64,000 bases of DNA from Rhodovulum sp. MB263 (GCF_002073975.1 NZ_CP020384.1:1178001-1242000), one strand, 5' to 3'; shown: positions 47,496-56,395, numbered from the stretch's first letter. Translations and numbers: made by a program. The notes: a model not told the origin generated them from the sequence alone.

Positions 47496-48539
47496 ATGAA
47501 CGCCGCCAGCCAGACATCGTCGCGGCCGGGCCAGGCTGCGATCCGCCCCGGCCAGTACAGTGCCCGCGACTGGCGCATTGCGATCTTTCGCGTCTGGCAA
47601 GGCATGGATGAACGCAACGTCGCCCTGATCGCGGCCGGCGTGGCCTTCTACAGCTTCCTGTCGATTTTTCCCGCGCTTGCCGCGCTGATCGCGATCTGGG
47701 GCTTTCTCGCCGACCCGACCATGATCCAGGAGCAGCTGTCGATGGCCTCTGAGGTGCTGCCCGCCGGCGCCTACGAGGTCATGCAGCGCCAGGTCGTGGC
47801 GCTGGTCGGCACCAGCTCCTCGACGCTGGGCTGGACCAGTCTGGTGTCGATCCTGCTTGCGATCTGGAGCGCGCGGGCGGCGGTTGCGGGGCTGATCCGC
47901 GGCCTCAACGCCATTTACGGCGAGAAGAACCGGGGCAATCCGATCGTGAGGATTGCCCTGGCGGTGGCGCTGACGGCGGTTCTGATCTTCGTGGCTCTTC
48001 TGGCCTTCTCGGCGGTGGTGCTGATCCCGGCCGTGCTGGCCTTCGTCAAGCTGCCCGCAGCCATCGAGCTGCCGATCACCCTGCTGAAATGGGTCCTGAT
48101 GCTGGGCGTGGTCTTTCTGGCCATCGCGCTGGTCTACCGCTACGGTCCGAACCGCCGTGCCGCGCGGCTGCAATGGGTGACGCCGGGGGCGGTCTTCTCG
48201 GTCTGCGCCTGGGCGCTGGGCTCGGTCGCGCTGGCCGCCTATATGCGCAGTTTCGACCGGCTCAACGAGGTTTACGGCTCGCTGGGTGCGGTGGTTGCGC
48301 TGCTGTTCTGGCTGTATCTCAGCGCAGCGGTGACGCTGATCGGCGCGGCGCTGAATGCCGAGCTCGAGCTGCTGACCCGGCGCGACAGCACGACCGGCCC
48401 CGAGCGCGCCGTGGGCGACCGCGGGGCCCATGTCGCCGATCATGTCCGCGACGAGACCGGGACGCTGAAGAACGGCAAGGCGCCGTCTTCGGACACCGCC
48501 GGACGCGGTGCAGAGGAGACGACGTCCGGGCTCGGCTGA
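47496..48539 (+). CDS. YihY/BrkB family inner membrane protein
   Basis: 347 residues with about six membrane helices. BrkB family segments: DERNVALIAAGVAFYSFLSIFPALAALIAIWG, SLVSILLAIWSARAAVAGLIRGLNAIYGE, LVYRYGPNRRAARLQWVTPGAVFSVCAWALGSVALAAYMRSF and EVYGSLGAVVALLFWLYLSAAVTLIGAALNAELE. The last ~50 residues are a charged cytoplasmic tail. Once labelled ribonuclease BN in error; true function is unknown. Divergent from the DAGK-like gene. Confidence 0.92.
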   Translation: MNAASQTSSRPGQAAIRPGQYSARDWRIAIFRVWQGMDERNVALIAAGVAFYSFLSIFPALAALIAIWGFLADPTMIQEQLSMASEVLPAGAYEVMQRQVVALVGTSSSTLGWTSLVSILLAIWSARAAVAGLIRGLNAIYGEKNRGNPIVRIALAVALTAVLIFVALLAFSAVVLIPAVLAFVKLPAAIELPITLLKWVLMLGVVFLAIALVYRYGPNRRAARLQWVTPGAVFSVCAWALGSVALAAYMRSFDRLNEVYGSLGAVVALLFWLYLSAAVTLIGAALNAELELLTRRDSTTGPERAVGDRGAHVADHVRDETGTLKNGKAPSSDTAGRGAEETTSGLG

Positions 48540-48977
48540 AACGAGCCATCCGGCGGCGGGCGCGCGCGCCCCGGGCGCGGCGGTGAGACGATGCCCCGCC
48601 GCATCGCCTGGGGGGCGCGTGTCGGTCCTGTCCGTCACCCGAGCGCAGAGGCCTCCGGTCCCGTGCACGGGCTTCGGGCGGGGCCGAGATGTCCGTCTTT
48701 GAGGCAAGCTCCTTTGCAGCAGAATGACGGGGCATTGTCGAAAACCTGCAGCTTTTCGATGACCTTCTGCCTTATCAGCGAAGGCGGATCTGAAACAGCG
48801 CGCAGAAAAGGGCAGAGCGGCCCGATTGAGACCTGCGGTCAGGCGCTTTGCGATCAGGCAGGCGGGCAACATATTTTCTTCTGCGCCGCGATCCCTGAGT
48901 TTTTTCTTGATTGAAATTTTAAGTCAATTCTATCTTGATTCACGCAATATCATAAAAATAACGAGCAGGACGTGAAA
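48540..48977. other. Intergenic region, AT-rich at its right end
   Basis: 438 bases with no supportable gene. The last ~80 bases (48895-48965) drop sharply in GC and contain T- and A-rich runs, ending at the start of an uncharacterised gene. The left part is typical GC-rich DNA. Confidence 0.5.
48907..48936 (+). promoter_or_regulatory. Candidate promoter for the uncharacterised gene at 48978
   Basis: TTGATT at 48907-48912, 18 bases, then TATCTT at 48931-48936, resembling sigma-70 boxes, in an AT-rich island 40-70 bases ahead of the start codon. Not confirmed. Confidence 0.35.
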
Positions 48978-49607
48978 ATGACCCAGATCGCAGAATTTGC
49001 GCCCGTGCCTTTTGCATGGACGCGCGGACTGGTCAGCGCGCGCGCGGGCGCCTTGCTGGCCGATCTGTTTCCCCGGGCGCGCGACGCCCGGGCGGGCGAG
49101 TGCATTGGTCTTGTCAAACGCTTCATCGCCTTCGGGCGACGGTCGCTGACCGGGCATCCGGCCGAGGCGCTGGTGGTGATCGGCGAGGAGGGCCGACCGG
49201 TCTGCCTGTCGGCCCGGCATCTTGATCCCGAGGCCCGGCAGGACCTGTTCCGGCTGGAGGAAATCCTGTCGGCGCCCGGTCTTCTGGCCTATGGCGCGCT
49301 CACGCCGCATGCCTCCGAGCTGCATCGCGCGACAGCCCCGCCCAGGGCGCTGGAGCTGATCCTCGGTGCCGATGTGCATCTGCTCAGGACGCTGGACTGG
49401 CGCGCCGATATTGCCGGGCGGCGCCGGGCGGGCGAGCCTCTTTCTCGCGCGCTGGCCGCCAATCTGCGGCTCCTGTCCGAGCATCCCGGCTCGCATGAGG
49501 CGGTCGAACAGCTCCGCGACCGGCTGGAGGCTCAGGCCGGGCTGTTGCTGGGGCTGCTGAGTTTCGACGAACCGGTCCTGCCCGCGCTGGCCCCGATCGC
49601 GGCCTGA
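48978..49607 (+). CDS. Uncharacterised protein, family not recognised
   Basis: 209 residues from ATG 48978 (MTQIAEFAPVPFAWTRGLVSARAG), with AGGA nine bases upstream. Composition and codon use match the neighbours. It looks soluble and largely helical; Leu- and Arg-rich, with RLEEILSAPGLLAYGALTPHASELHRATAPPRALELILGADVHLLRTLDW in the middle and a likely helical C-terminal half. No signal peptide, membrane segment or known motif is seen. It has its own AT-rich upstream region. The downstream bactofilin is convergent. Confidence 0.7.
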   Translation: MTQIAEFAPVPFAWTRGLVSARAGALLADLFPRARDARAGECIGLVKRFIAFGRRSLTGHPAEALVVIGEEGRPVCLSARHLDPEARQDLFRLEEILSAPGLLAYGALTPHASELHRATAPPRALELILGADVHLLRTLDWRADIAGRRRAGEPLSRALAANLRLLSEHPGSHEAVEQLRDRLEAQAGLLLGLLSFDEPVLPALAPIAA

Positions 49608-49636
49608 CCGGGCAGGACGGGCCGGGGCCGCGCGTC

Positions 49637-49951
49637 TCAGCGTCCGGTGATCTCGACCCGGCCCGAGACCCGGGCGCCCTTGCTCGAGGTCAGGCTTTTT
49701 GCGCTCAGATCGGCCTGGACCCGGGCCGAGGCCGAGAGCGTGAGATCGGTGCAGGTGACGCGGCCCGAGATCGTGCCGTTGATGGTGACCGCCTCGGCGG
49801 CAAGGGCCCCTGTGACCTGTCCGGTCGCGCTGACCTCGATCGTCTTGGCGGTGATGTTGCCCTTGACCTGTCCGTTGACGATCACGGCGCTGTCCTTGGC
49901 GACGAGATCGCCTTCGATCGTGAGGTCCTGCGAGATGATTGCCTGGGCCAT
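49637..49951 (-). CDS. Bactofilin (polymer-forming cytoskeletal protein)
   Basis: 104 residues of pure bactofilin beta-helix: MAQAIISQDLTIEGDLVAKDSAVIVNGQVKGNITAKTIEV, then regularly spaced turns of six to eight residues (VSATGQVTGALAAEAVTINGTISGRV). The flanking tails of many bactofilins are very short here. Bactofilins self-assemble without nucleotide into filaments that position wall enzymes or other proteins. No M23 peptidase lies adjacent, a frequent partner. An IS wreck lies about 230 bases upstream. Confidence 0.9.
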   Translation of the reverse strand: MAQAIISQDLTIEGDLVAKDSAVIVNGQVKGNITAKTIEVSATGQVTGALAAEAVTINGTISGRVTCTDLTLSASARVQADLSAKSLTSSKGARVSGRVEITGR

Positions 49952-50183
49952 ATACGCCGCTCCGCTCTGGGGTCTTGTTTCGGGCTCTCAATGCGGCGGG
50001 ATGGCGCCGGCCACAAGCCCTGTCCCCGGCCGGACCCGCCTTCCCGGCCCACCGTTGCCCGGTTGCGACGGGCCCCGGACCGGCGGCGCGGCTTTTGGGG
50101 CGGTCCGCAGACTCGGCGCCGCCGGTCCGAACAACGCTCGAGATGGCCTTGGCGTCCCGGAGGGGAGGATGCCTTGATGGCGG

Positions 50184-50758
50184 TTGTGTATCGACCCAGC
50201 GGAATCTGCTCAGGTTAAGCCGCTAATGTGAATGCCTCAGCAGGCGTGCGCATGGCAAGCGCCTTATGGGGGCGGCGGTTATTGTAGAAGGCAATCCAGT
50301 CACCGATGACGCGCATCGCGTGTTGGATGCTTTCGAAGCGGTGCCGATGCACGCATTGCTCCTTGAGCGTCCGGATGAAGCGCTCGACCATGCCGTTCTG
50401 CTGTGGGCAGTGAGGGGTGATGAACTCCTGCTTCAGCCCGTACCCGCGGACGATGGTCGTGAAGTGGTTGCTGGTGAAGACGAGCCCATTGTCCGAGCGG
50501 AGCAGGAACTCCTCCTCGACCCGGCCCAGGGTACCGAACCTCGCGATCAGGGCATGCTCAAGCGCGGCGCTGGCCGTCGCGGCCTTGCCGGACTTCGACA
50601 GGTGCCAGCCCAGCAGCCCGCGCGTGTGGCAGTCGATCACCAGGGGCAGCGAGGCCCAGCCGTCCTTGCCGCTCCAGATGCGTGCGAGATCGGTCGACCA
50701 TCTCTCGTTCGGCGCAGCTGCGACAGACGGAACAGCCTGGATGCGGGGCCGCATGCCC
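50184..50758 (-). mobile_element. IS3-family element, 3' remnant
   Basis: Contains the 3' half of an IS3-type orfB and the terminal region to its left (near TGTATCGACCCAGCGG, a plausible inverted-repeat end beginning TG). The other end and orfA are missing. It joins an IS5-family remnant at about 50750-50765. Confidence 0.75.
50215..50757 (-). pseudogene. IS3-family transposase orfB, 5'-truncated
   Basis: About 180 codons of the integrase core remain, reading from RPRIQAVPS through to AEAFTLAA, with stop TAA at 50215. DDE segments are visible: WSTDLARIW, LVIDCHTRGLLGWHLS, FLLRSDNGLVF and FITPHCPQQNGMVERFIRTLKEQCVHRHRF (Glu). The N-terminal portion is cut away by the junction with the IS5 remnant, and no orfA is present. 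Non-functional remnant. Confidence 0.85.
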
Positions 50759-51290
50759 ACGGCGCGCTGGCTGCCGAGCACGGCGAGAAGAAGACGGTGA
50801 TGATTGATGCGACTTACCTGAAGGCACATCGCACCGCGTCCAGCCTGGGCGCAAAAAAGGGGAGCGTGGTCGCCTGATCGGTCGCACCAAGGGCGGCATG
50901 AACTCCAAGCTGCATGCCATCTGCGACAGCAACGGGCGCCCGATCAACTTCTTCGTCTCCGCTGGCCAAGTCAGTGATTACATCGGGGCGCGAGCGTTGC
51001 TCAGCAGCCTGCCCGATGTCGACTGGCTGCTCGGGGATCGGGGCTACGACGCCGATTGGTTCCGAGAAGCGTTGTAAGACAAAGGGATACGCGCCTGCAT
51101 CCCGGGCCGGAAACGGCGCAAAACAATCGCAAAATACGACAAACGCCGGAACCGTATCGAGATCATGTTCGGCAGGCTCAAGGACTGGCGGCGTGTCGCG
51201 ACCAGATATGACAGATGCCCCAAGACCTTCTTCTCAGCGATCACTCTCGCCGCAACCGTCATCTTTTGGCTTTGAGTGAGAACGAGTCCT
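50759..51290 (+). mobile_element. IS5-family (IS427-like) element, 5'-truncated remnant
   Basis: Back to back with the IS3 remnant. It carries most of the DDE domain of an IS5-type transposase but lacks the N-terminal part and the left inverted repeat. The right boundary is uncertain, placed just after the transposase stop. Confidence 0.75.
50760..51275 (+). pseudogene. IS5-family transposase, truncated, with frameshift site and nonsense codon
   Basis: Begins at ALAAEHGEKKTVMIDATYLKAHRTA. An A6G slippery run (50853-50859) followed by a -1 shift restores GERGRLIGRTKGGMNSKLHAI, the arrangement seen in IS427-type elements. Past it the frame runs through DRGYDADWFREAL but meets TAA at 51075-51077 where an amino acid codon is expected, then resumes DKGIRACIPGRKRR, EIMFGRLKDWRRVATRYDR and TVIFWL to a TGA at 51273-51275. 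The 5' truncation and stop make it inactive. Confidence 0.85.
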
Positions 51291-51361
51291 GAGCCTACCT
51301 CATCAGATACGCCCGGCTCTTGTGTTACGTGCCCGCTTTCGTCGGGAAAGAAAGTAAACTG

Positions 51362-51399
51362 TGCCACAAAAATTGCTCCTTTTCGCAATTTTTGTGGCA
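51362..51399. repeat. Perfect 15-bp inverted repeat with 8-base loop
   Basis: TGCCACAAAAATTGC, eight bases (TCCTTTTC), GCAATTTTTGTGGCA. It lies between the IS5 remnant and the end of ettA (stop at 51425). It could be a terminator for ettA, but there is no clean T-tract after the stem; it could also be an IS end or operator. Confidence 0.7.
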
Positions 51400-51424
51400 T
51401 GCGGGGCAGTGTTGCAAGTGTGAC

Positions 51425-53092
51425 CTACCGCGCGAACTTCTTGTACTTCACCCGCTTCGGCTCGACCGAGTCCGGACCCAGACGGCGGATCTTGTCCTCC
51501 TCATAGGCCTCGAAGTTGCCCTCGAACCATTCGACATGGGCCTCGCCCTCGAAAGCCAGGATATGAGTGCAGAGCCGGTCGAGGAAGAAACGGTCGTGCG
51601 AGATGATGACCGCGCAGCCCGCGAAATCCTCCAGCGCCGTTTCCAGTGCCTGCAGCGTCTCGACGTCCAGATCGTTGGTCGGTTCGTCGAGCAGAAGCAC
51701 GTTGCCGCCCGATTTCAGAAGCTTGGCCATGTGAACGCGGTTGCGCTCGCCGCCCGACAGAAGCCCCACCTTCTTCTGCTGGTCGCCCCCCTTGAAGTTG
51801 AAGGAGGAACAATAGGCGCGGCTGTTCACCTCGGCATCGCCCAGAACCACGATGTCGAGCCCGTCCGAGATCTCTTCCCAGACCGTCTTGTCGGGATCGA
51901 GCGCGTCGCGGGACTGGTCGACATAGGACAGCTTGACCGTGTCGCCGAACTCGATCCGGCCCTCGTCAGGGGATTCCTGCCCCGTCAGCATCCGGAAGAA
52001 GGTCGATTTCCCGGCGCCGTTCGGACCGATCACGCCGACGATGCCGCCCGGAGGCAGCGCGAAGCTGAGATCCTCGATCAGAAGCCGGTCTCCGAAGCCC
52101 TTCTTGAGGCCCTTGATCTCGATCACCTTGCCGCCCAGCCGCGGGCCGTTGGGGATGATGATCTGGGCGCGGCTGAGCTTTTCGCGCTCGGACTGGCCGG
52201 CCATCTCCTCATAGGCCTGGATCCGGGCCTTGGACTTGGCCTGCCGGGCCTTCTGGCCGGCGCGGATCCAGTCAAGCTCGCGTTCCAGCTGTTTCTGCTT
52301 GGCCTTGTCCTCGCGGGCCTCCTGGGCCAGGCGCTTGGCCTTCTGTTCCAGCCAGCTGGAATAATTTCCCTCATAGGGAATGCCCCGGCCGCGGTCGAGT
52401 TCGAGGATCCAGCCGGTGATGTCGTCGAGGAAGTAACGGTCATGGGTGACGATCAGGATCGTGCCCTTGTACTCGATCAGGTGCTGCTGCAGCCAGGCGA
52501 CGGTCTCGGCGTCGAGGTGGTTGGTCGGTTCGTCCAGAAGCAGCATGTCGGGGGCTTCGAGAAGCAGCTTGCACAGTGCCACCCGGCGCCGCTCGCCGCC
52601 CGAGAGGGTCTCGACCGGCGCATCGTCGGGCGGGCAGCGCAGGGCCTCCATCGCGACGTCGATCTGGCTGTCGAGATCCCACAGGTTCTCGGCGTCGATC
52701 TGGTCCTGAAGGGTCGTCATCTCTTCCATCAGCTCGTCCGAGTACTCCTCGGCGACCTTCATCGCGACCTCGTTGAAGCGGTCGATCTTGGCCTTCTTCC
52801 CGGCCACGCCCAGCATCACGTTCTCGCGGACCGACAGCGAAGCGTCGAGCTCGGGCTCCTGCGGCAGATAGCCGACGCGCGCACCCTTGGCCGCCCAGGC
52901 CTCGCCCGAGAAGTCCTTGTCCCAGCCCGCCATGATCCGCAAAAGCGTCGATTTCCCGGCGCCGTTGACGCCGACGACACCGATCTTGACCCCGGGCAGG
53001 AAGTTGAGGCGGATGTTCTCGAAGCATTTCTTGCCGCCCGGATAGGTCTTGGACACCCCGTCCATGTGGTAGACATATTGGTAGGAAGCCAT
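51425..53092 (-). CDS. ettA: Energy-dependent translational throttle protein EttA (ABC-F)
   Basis: 555 residues from ATG 53092 (MASYQYVYHMDGVSKTYPGGKK). Two ABC domains in one chain: Walker A GVNGAGKST and GPNGAGKST, signatures LSGGERRRVALCKLLL and LSGGERNRVHMAKLLK, Walker B DMLLLDEPTNHLD and NVLLLDEPTNDLD. A charged linker with the P-site tRNA-interacting motif lies between them (EREKLSRAQIIIPNGPRLGGKV). It has no membrane domain; it binds the ribosomal E site and regulates early elongation with ATP/ADP ratio. Confidence 0.95.
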   Translation of the reverse strand: MASYQYVYHMDGVSKTYPGGKKCFENIRLNFLPGVKIGVVGVNGAGKSTLLRIMAGWDKDFSGEAWAAKGARVGYLPQEPELDASLSVRENVMLGVAGKKAKIDRFNEVAMKVAEEYSDELMEEMTTLQDQIDAENLWDLDSQIDVAMEALRCPPDDAPVETLSGGERRRVALCKLLLEAPDMLLLDEPTNHLDAETVAWLQQHLIEYKGTILIVTHDRYFLDDITGWILELDRGRGIPYEGNYSSWLEQKAKRLAQEAREDKAKQKQLERELDWIRAGQKARQAKSKARIQAYEEMAGQSEREKLSRAQIIIPNGPRLGGKVIEIKGLKKGFGDRLLIEDLSFALPPGGIVGVIGPNGAGKSTFFRMLTGQESPDEGRIEFGDTVKLSYVDQSRDALDPDKTVWEEISDGLDIVVLGDAEVNSRAYCSSFNFKGGDQQKKVGLLSGGERNRVHMAKLLKSGGNVLLLDEPTNDLDVETLQALETALEDFAGCAVIISHDRFFLDRLCTHILAFEGEAHVEWFEGNFEAYEEDKIRRLGPDSVEPKRVKYKKFAR

Positions 53093-53212
53093 CGCGAACG
53101 CCTCGTGCAAAAGGTGTAACAGTCACGCCAGCACATAGCGATTCCGCTGGACAAGGGCAATGACGGGCGGGTTAACGTGCGGCCCTGTCGATCGAGCGGT
53201 TGGGGCAAGTGA

Positions 53213-53821
53213 ATGCGGGCGGGGTTTCCGAAGGCGCGGGCAGGGATGCGGGTCGGGCTTCTGGGCGGCTCCTTCGATCCGGCCCATGAGGGGCATGCCC
53301 ATATCACCCGCATCGCGCTGAAGCGGTTCGGGCTCGACCGGGTCTGGTGGCTGGTCTCGCCGGGCAATCCGCTGAAGGCCGAGGGTCCGGCGCCGATGGC
53401 GCGGCGGATCGCGGCGGCCGAGGCGGTGATCCAGCATCCGCGCGTCGAGATCACCGATATCGAGGCCCGGATCGGCACCCGCTACACCGCCCAGACGCTG
53501 GAGCGGCTGATGGTGCTTTATCCCGGCGTTCGCTTCGTCTGGCTGATGGGGGCGGACAATCTGGCCAGCTTCCACCGCTGGGACCGCTGGCGCTGGATCC
53601 TCGACACCGTGCCGGTGGGGGTGCTGGCGCGGCCGGGGCAGGGGGTGGCGGCGCGCCGGGCGCGGGCGGCGCGGACGCATGCGCGCTACCGGCTCGATCC
53701 GAGCGACGCGGCTCTGCTGGCCGACAGCCAGCCCCCGGCCTGGTGCTATCTCAACATGCCGATGGTCGATCTGTCCTCCTCGGAAATCCGTGCCCGCGGC
53801 GACTGGCGGCGGCGGGGGTGA
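53213..53821 (+). CDS. nadD: Nicotinate-nucleotide adenylyltransferase
   Basis: 202 residues. The nucleotidyltransferase motif is [22 protein letters not shown] near the start and the C-terminal signature is [34 protein letters not shown] is also typical. It makes deamido-NAD from NaMN and ATP. The first 11 residues before MRVGLLGG are a short extension, so an internal start at MRVG is possible. rsfS, often paired with nadD, is not seen here; the next gene is a dacB-like peptidase. Confidence 0.93.
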   Translation: MRAGFPKARAGMRVGLLGGSFDPAHEGHAHITRIALKRFGLDRVWWLVSPGNPLKAEGPAPMARRIAAAEAVIQHPRVEITDIEARIGTRYTAQTLERLMVLYPGVRFVWLMGADNLASFHRWDRWRWILDTVPVGVLARPGQGVAARRARAARTHARYRLDPSDAALLADSQPPAWCYLNMPMVDLSSSEIRARGDWRRRG

Positions 53822-53951
53822 GCCGGTTGCGCCCGCTGAGCGCGGTGGCTCCGGAGCATCCGGTCCGGGTCGGGGCGGGGCCTGGCAGGATCGGGGCGGC
53901 GTCCCCTTTCCCGGCTTGCCGCCACCCGGCCGATTTGGTTCACTCGCGCGC

Positions 53952-55442
53952 ATGACAAATTCCGGAAATTCCTTCTCGCGGCGCCTGTTTCTTGGCGGGC
54001 TTCTGGCCGGTCCGGCCTCTGCTGCACTTGGCGCGCCGCTCGAGCGTTCGCTGGTGCCGCGGCCTCGGCCGCAACAGGGCGACCACATCGCCGATGCCGC
54101 GCAACTTCTCGAACGGGCCGGCCTGTCGGGCAAGGTCGCCTTCGCGATTGCCGATCTCGGGACCGGGGCGCTTCTGGAGACGCACCGGCCGGAGCTGGGC
54201 CTGCCGCCGGCATCGGTCGCGAAATCGGTCACCGCGCTTTACGCGCTCGACGCGCTGGGGCCCGAATACCGCTTCACGACGCGGCTGATCGCCACCGGCC
54301 CGATCGCGGGCGGGCGGCTCGAGGGCGATCTGGTGCTGGTGGGCGGGGGCGATCCGACGCTCGATACCGACCAGCTTGGCGATCTCGCGGCACAGCTCAG
54401 GGCCAATGGCGTGGTCGAGGTCGCGGGCCGGTTCCTCTACCATGCAGGCGCATTGCCCATGGTTCCGGCGATCGATCCCGACCAGCCGCCCCAGGTGGGC
54501 TACAATCCGGCGCTTTCGGGGCTGAACCTCAATTTCAACCGGGTCCATTTCGAATGGCGCCGCGCCTCCGACGGCTATGCGGTGACGATGGATGCCCGTG
54601 CCCGGCGCCATTCGCCCGCGGTCGGCGTGGCGCGGATGCTGGTCGTCGACCGTACCACCCCGGTCTATACCTATGCCTCGAAGGGCGGCATCGACGAATG
54701 GACGGTGGCCCGTGGCGCGCTGGGCGCCGAGGGCGCGCGCTGGCTGCCGGTGCGCCGCCCCGCGCTTTACTGTGCCGAGGTGTTCCAGACCCTCGCCCGG
54801 GCGCAGGGGATCGCGCTTGGCGCGCCCGAGGTCCTGAAAGGATCGGCCGAGGCCTTCCAGATCGGCCGGATCGACAGCGCCCCGCTGTCCGAGATCCTGC
54901 ACGACATGCTGAAATACTCGACCAATGTCACCGCCGAGGTGGTGGGGCTGGCCGCGACCATCGCCCGCGGCGGGCAGCCGCAGAGCCTGGCCCAGTCCGG
55001 ACAGGCGATGACCGAGTGGATGGCGTCGCGGATGGGCGCGCCGAAGGCCCGCTTCGTCGATCATTCCGGGCTGGGCGAGGCCTCCCGGCTCTCGCCGCTC
55101 GACCTGGTGCGCACGCTGGCCATCGCCGCGCCCGAGGGGCAGCTCAGGCCGCTCCTGAAGGAGGTCCCGCTGCGCGATGGCTCGGGCCGGCCGCTGCCCG
55201 AGCATCCGGTCGAGGTCGTGGCCAAGACCGGCACGCTCAATTTCGTCTCGGCGCTGGCGGGATATATCGGCCGCCCTGGCGGACGGCAGATGGCCTTTGC
55301 GATCTTCTCGGCCGACGAGGAGCGGCGGGCGCGGATCAGGCCCGAGGAGATGGAGCGTCCGCCGGGCGGCCGGGCCTGGCTGACGCGGGCGCGGATGCTG
55401 CAGCACGACTTGTTGCGGCGCTGGGCCGGGACCTATGCCTGA
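53952..55442 (+). CDS. dacB: D-alanyl-D-alanine carboxypeptidase/endopeptidase, PBP4 type (S13)
   Basis: 496 residues from ATG 53952. The N-terminus has a twin-arginine-like FSRRLFLGGLLAGPASAALG signal. S13 active-site motifs: SVAK (Ser-x-x-Lys) in LPPASVAKSVTALYALD, STN in MLKYSTNVTAEVVGLAA, and KTG in VVAKTGTLNFVSALAGYIG. It trims or cleaves peptidoglycan stem peptides and cross-links in the periplasm. Convergent with the pyrophosphatase-like gene; downstream of nadD on the same strand. Confidence 0.94.
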   Translation: MTNSGNSFSRRLFLGGLLAGPASAALGAPLERSLVPRPRPQQGDHIADAAQLLERAGLSGKVAFAIADLGTGALLETHRPELGLPPASVAKSVTALYALDALGPEYRFTTRLIATGPIAGGRLEGDLVLVGGGDPTLDTDQLGDLAAQLRANGVVEVAGRFLYHAGALPMVPAIDPDQPPQVGYNPALSGLNLNFNRVHFEWRRASDGYAVTMDARARRHSPAVGVARMLVVDRTTPVYTYASKGGIDEWTVARGALGAEGARWLPVRRPALYCAEVFQTLARAQGIALGAPEVLKGSAEAFQIGRIDSAPLSEILHDMLKYSTNVTAEVVGLAATIARGGQPQSLAQSGQAMTEWMASRMGAPKARFVDHSGLGEASRLSPLDLVRTLAIAAPEGQLRPLLKEVPLRDGSGRPLPEHPVEVVAKTGTLNFVSALAGYIGRPGGRQMAFAIFSADEERRARIRPEEMERPPGGRAWLTRARMLQHDLLRRWAGTYA

Positions 55443-55448
55443 GGCGGC

Positions 55449-55829
55449 TCAGACCCCGTCGGGCCGGGCGATCAGCAGCCCGGCGACGAAGCCAGCCTGA
55501 TTGTGAAAGGCATCGATCCGGGCCATTTCGGCACCGGTGCAGCCCAGGAGCAGCTTGAGCTCGGCATCGTGCTTGGTCAGGTCCATCGAGGCGATGACGC
55601 CGCTGACCCGGGGCTCGGGCAGGCTGCCGCGCCACAGATCCACCCCGTCGCCGTCGATGGCGCGGGTGCCGTCGAGATAACCATAGTCGAGCGGGTAGAC
55701 GATCTGGGGAAAGCGCGGATGGGCCGAGCCCTTCGGGCGGTCGAGCACGATCCGGGCGCTGGCCACGAAACGGTCGGCAAAGGGCCAGAACCGCGCGGGC
55801 AGATCGACGGGCAGACCGACCGGCACCAC
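55449..55829 (-). CDS. Inorganic pyrophosphatase-like protein, short
   Basis: 126 residues from GTG 55829 (a second GTG follows). FPQIVYPLDYGYLDGTRAIDGDGVDLWRGSL resembles the class I PPase core, including the DGDGVD metal-binding Asp cluster. Family members are usually about 170-180 residues and carry Glu/Lys/Arg ligands in an N-terminal strand; here the corresponding region (LDRPKGSAHPRF) lacks clear equivalents. It may be a divergent or inactive relative. Three bases downstream of the TerB-like gene. Confidence 0.7.
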   Translation of the reverse strand: MVPVGLPVDLPARFWPFADRFVASARIVLDRPKGSAHPRFPQIVYPLDYGYLDGTRAIDGDGVDLWRGSLPEPRVSGVIASMDLTKHDAELKLLLGCTGAEMARIDAFHNQAGFVAGLLIARPDGV

Positions 55830-55832
55830 CGG

Positions 55833-56255
55833 CTAGAGCACCATGTGCCGGGCCCGCGCCGCGCGCTCGATGGCCGCGCCGGCCAGACGGTCGATATTCA
55901 GCTCGTAGCGGATTTCCTCGAGCAGCCGCAATTCGGTCTCGCCCAGCCGCCCGTCGGCCGCGGCCACGTCGCAGGCCAGCACATAGGCGGTCTCGTGCAG
56001 CTTCTCGGGCAAGGCCTCGCTGACCAGTCCGAACAGCGCGTCGAGCCCGTCATATTCGCTGAACAGGTCGAACACGGTCTGGGCCACGATCCGGATCCGG
56101 TCCTGGTCGTAGTCGGCGAAGATCGGCAGGTGATTCACCATCCGTTCGATGGTCACCAGCTCGGCGGTGCGGATGGTCTCGTCGGAGGCAGAGACCGCCA
56201 CCATGATCGCGACCAGCGCGTCCTGGGCGGAAAGGGGCGTTTCGGTATCGGTCAA
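55833..56255 (-). CDS. TerB-like tellurite-resistance-family protein
   Basis: About 140 residues. The best start is a TTG at 56255 ([21 protein letters not shown]) because GGAGG lies just upstream; the frame also continues upstream without similarity. TerB/DjlA-like helical fold: [64 protein letters not shown]. Acidic helical proteins of this type may bind metal or sit at membranes; role unknown. No other ter gene adjoins. Divergent from lysS. Confidence 0.75.
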   Translation of the reverse strand: MTDTETPLSAQDALVAIMVAVSASDETIRTAELVTIERMVNHLPIFADYDQDRIRIVAQTVFDLFSEYDGLDALFGLVSEALPEKLHETAYVLACDVAAADGRLGETELRLLEEIRYELNIDRLAGAAIERAARARHMVL

Positions 56256-56395
56256 TGGTGCCTCCGTGGATCCTGTTGCGGCGCAGAATATTGACGAGGC
56301 GAAAGGGGGGCAATAGGAGTCGGGGCCTTGCCGGGCATGGGGTCCGGCCACGAAGCGACCGGCGCAGGGTCCGGCCAGCGAAGAGAGTGCGAAAC

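Noticed and set aside
50266-50700. Plus-strand frame entering the IS5 remnant
   Set aside because: It is the complement of the IS3 transposase up to the junction; only the part from about 50760 is IS5 coding sequence.
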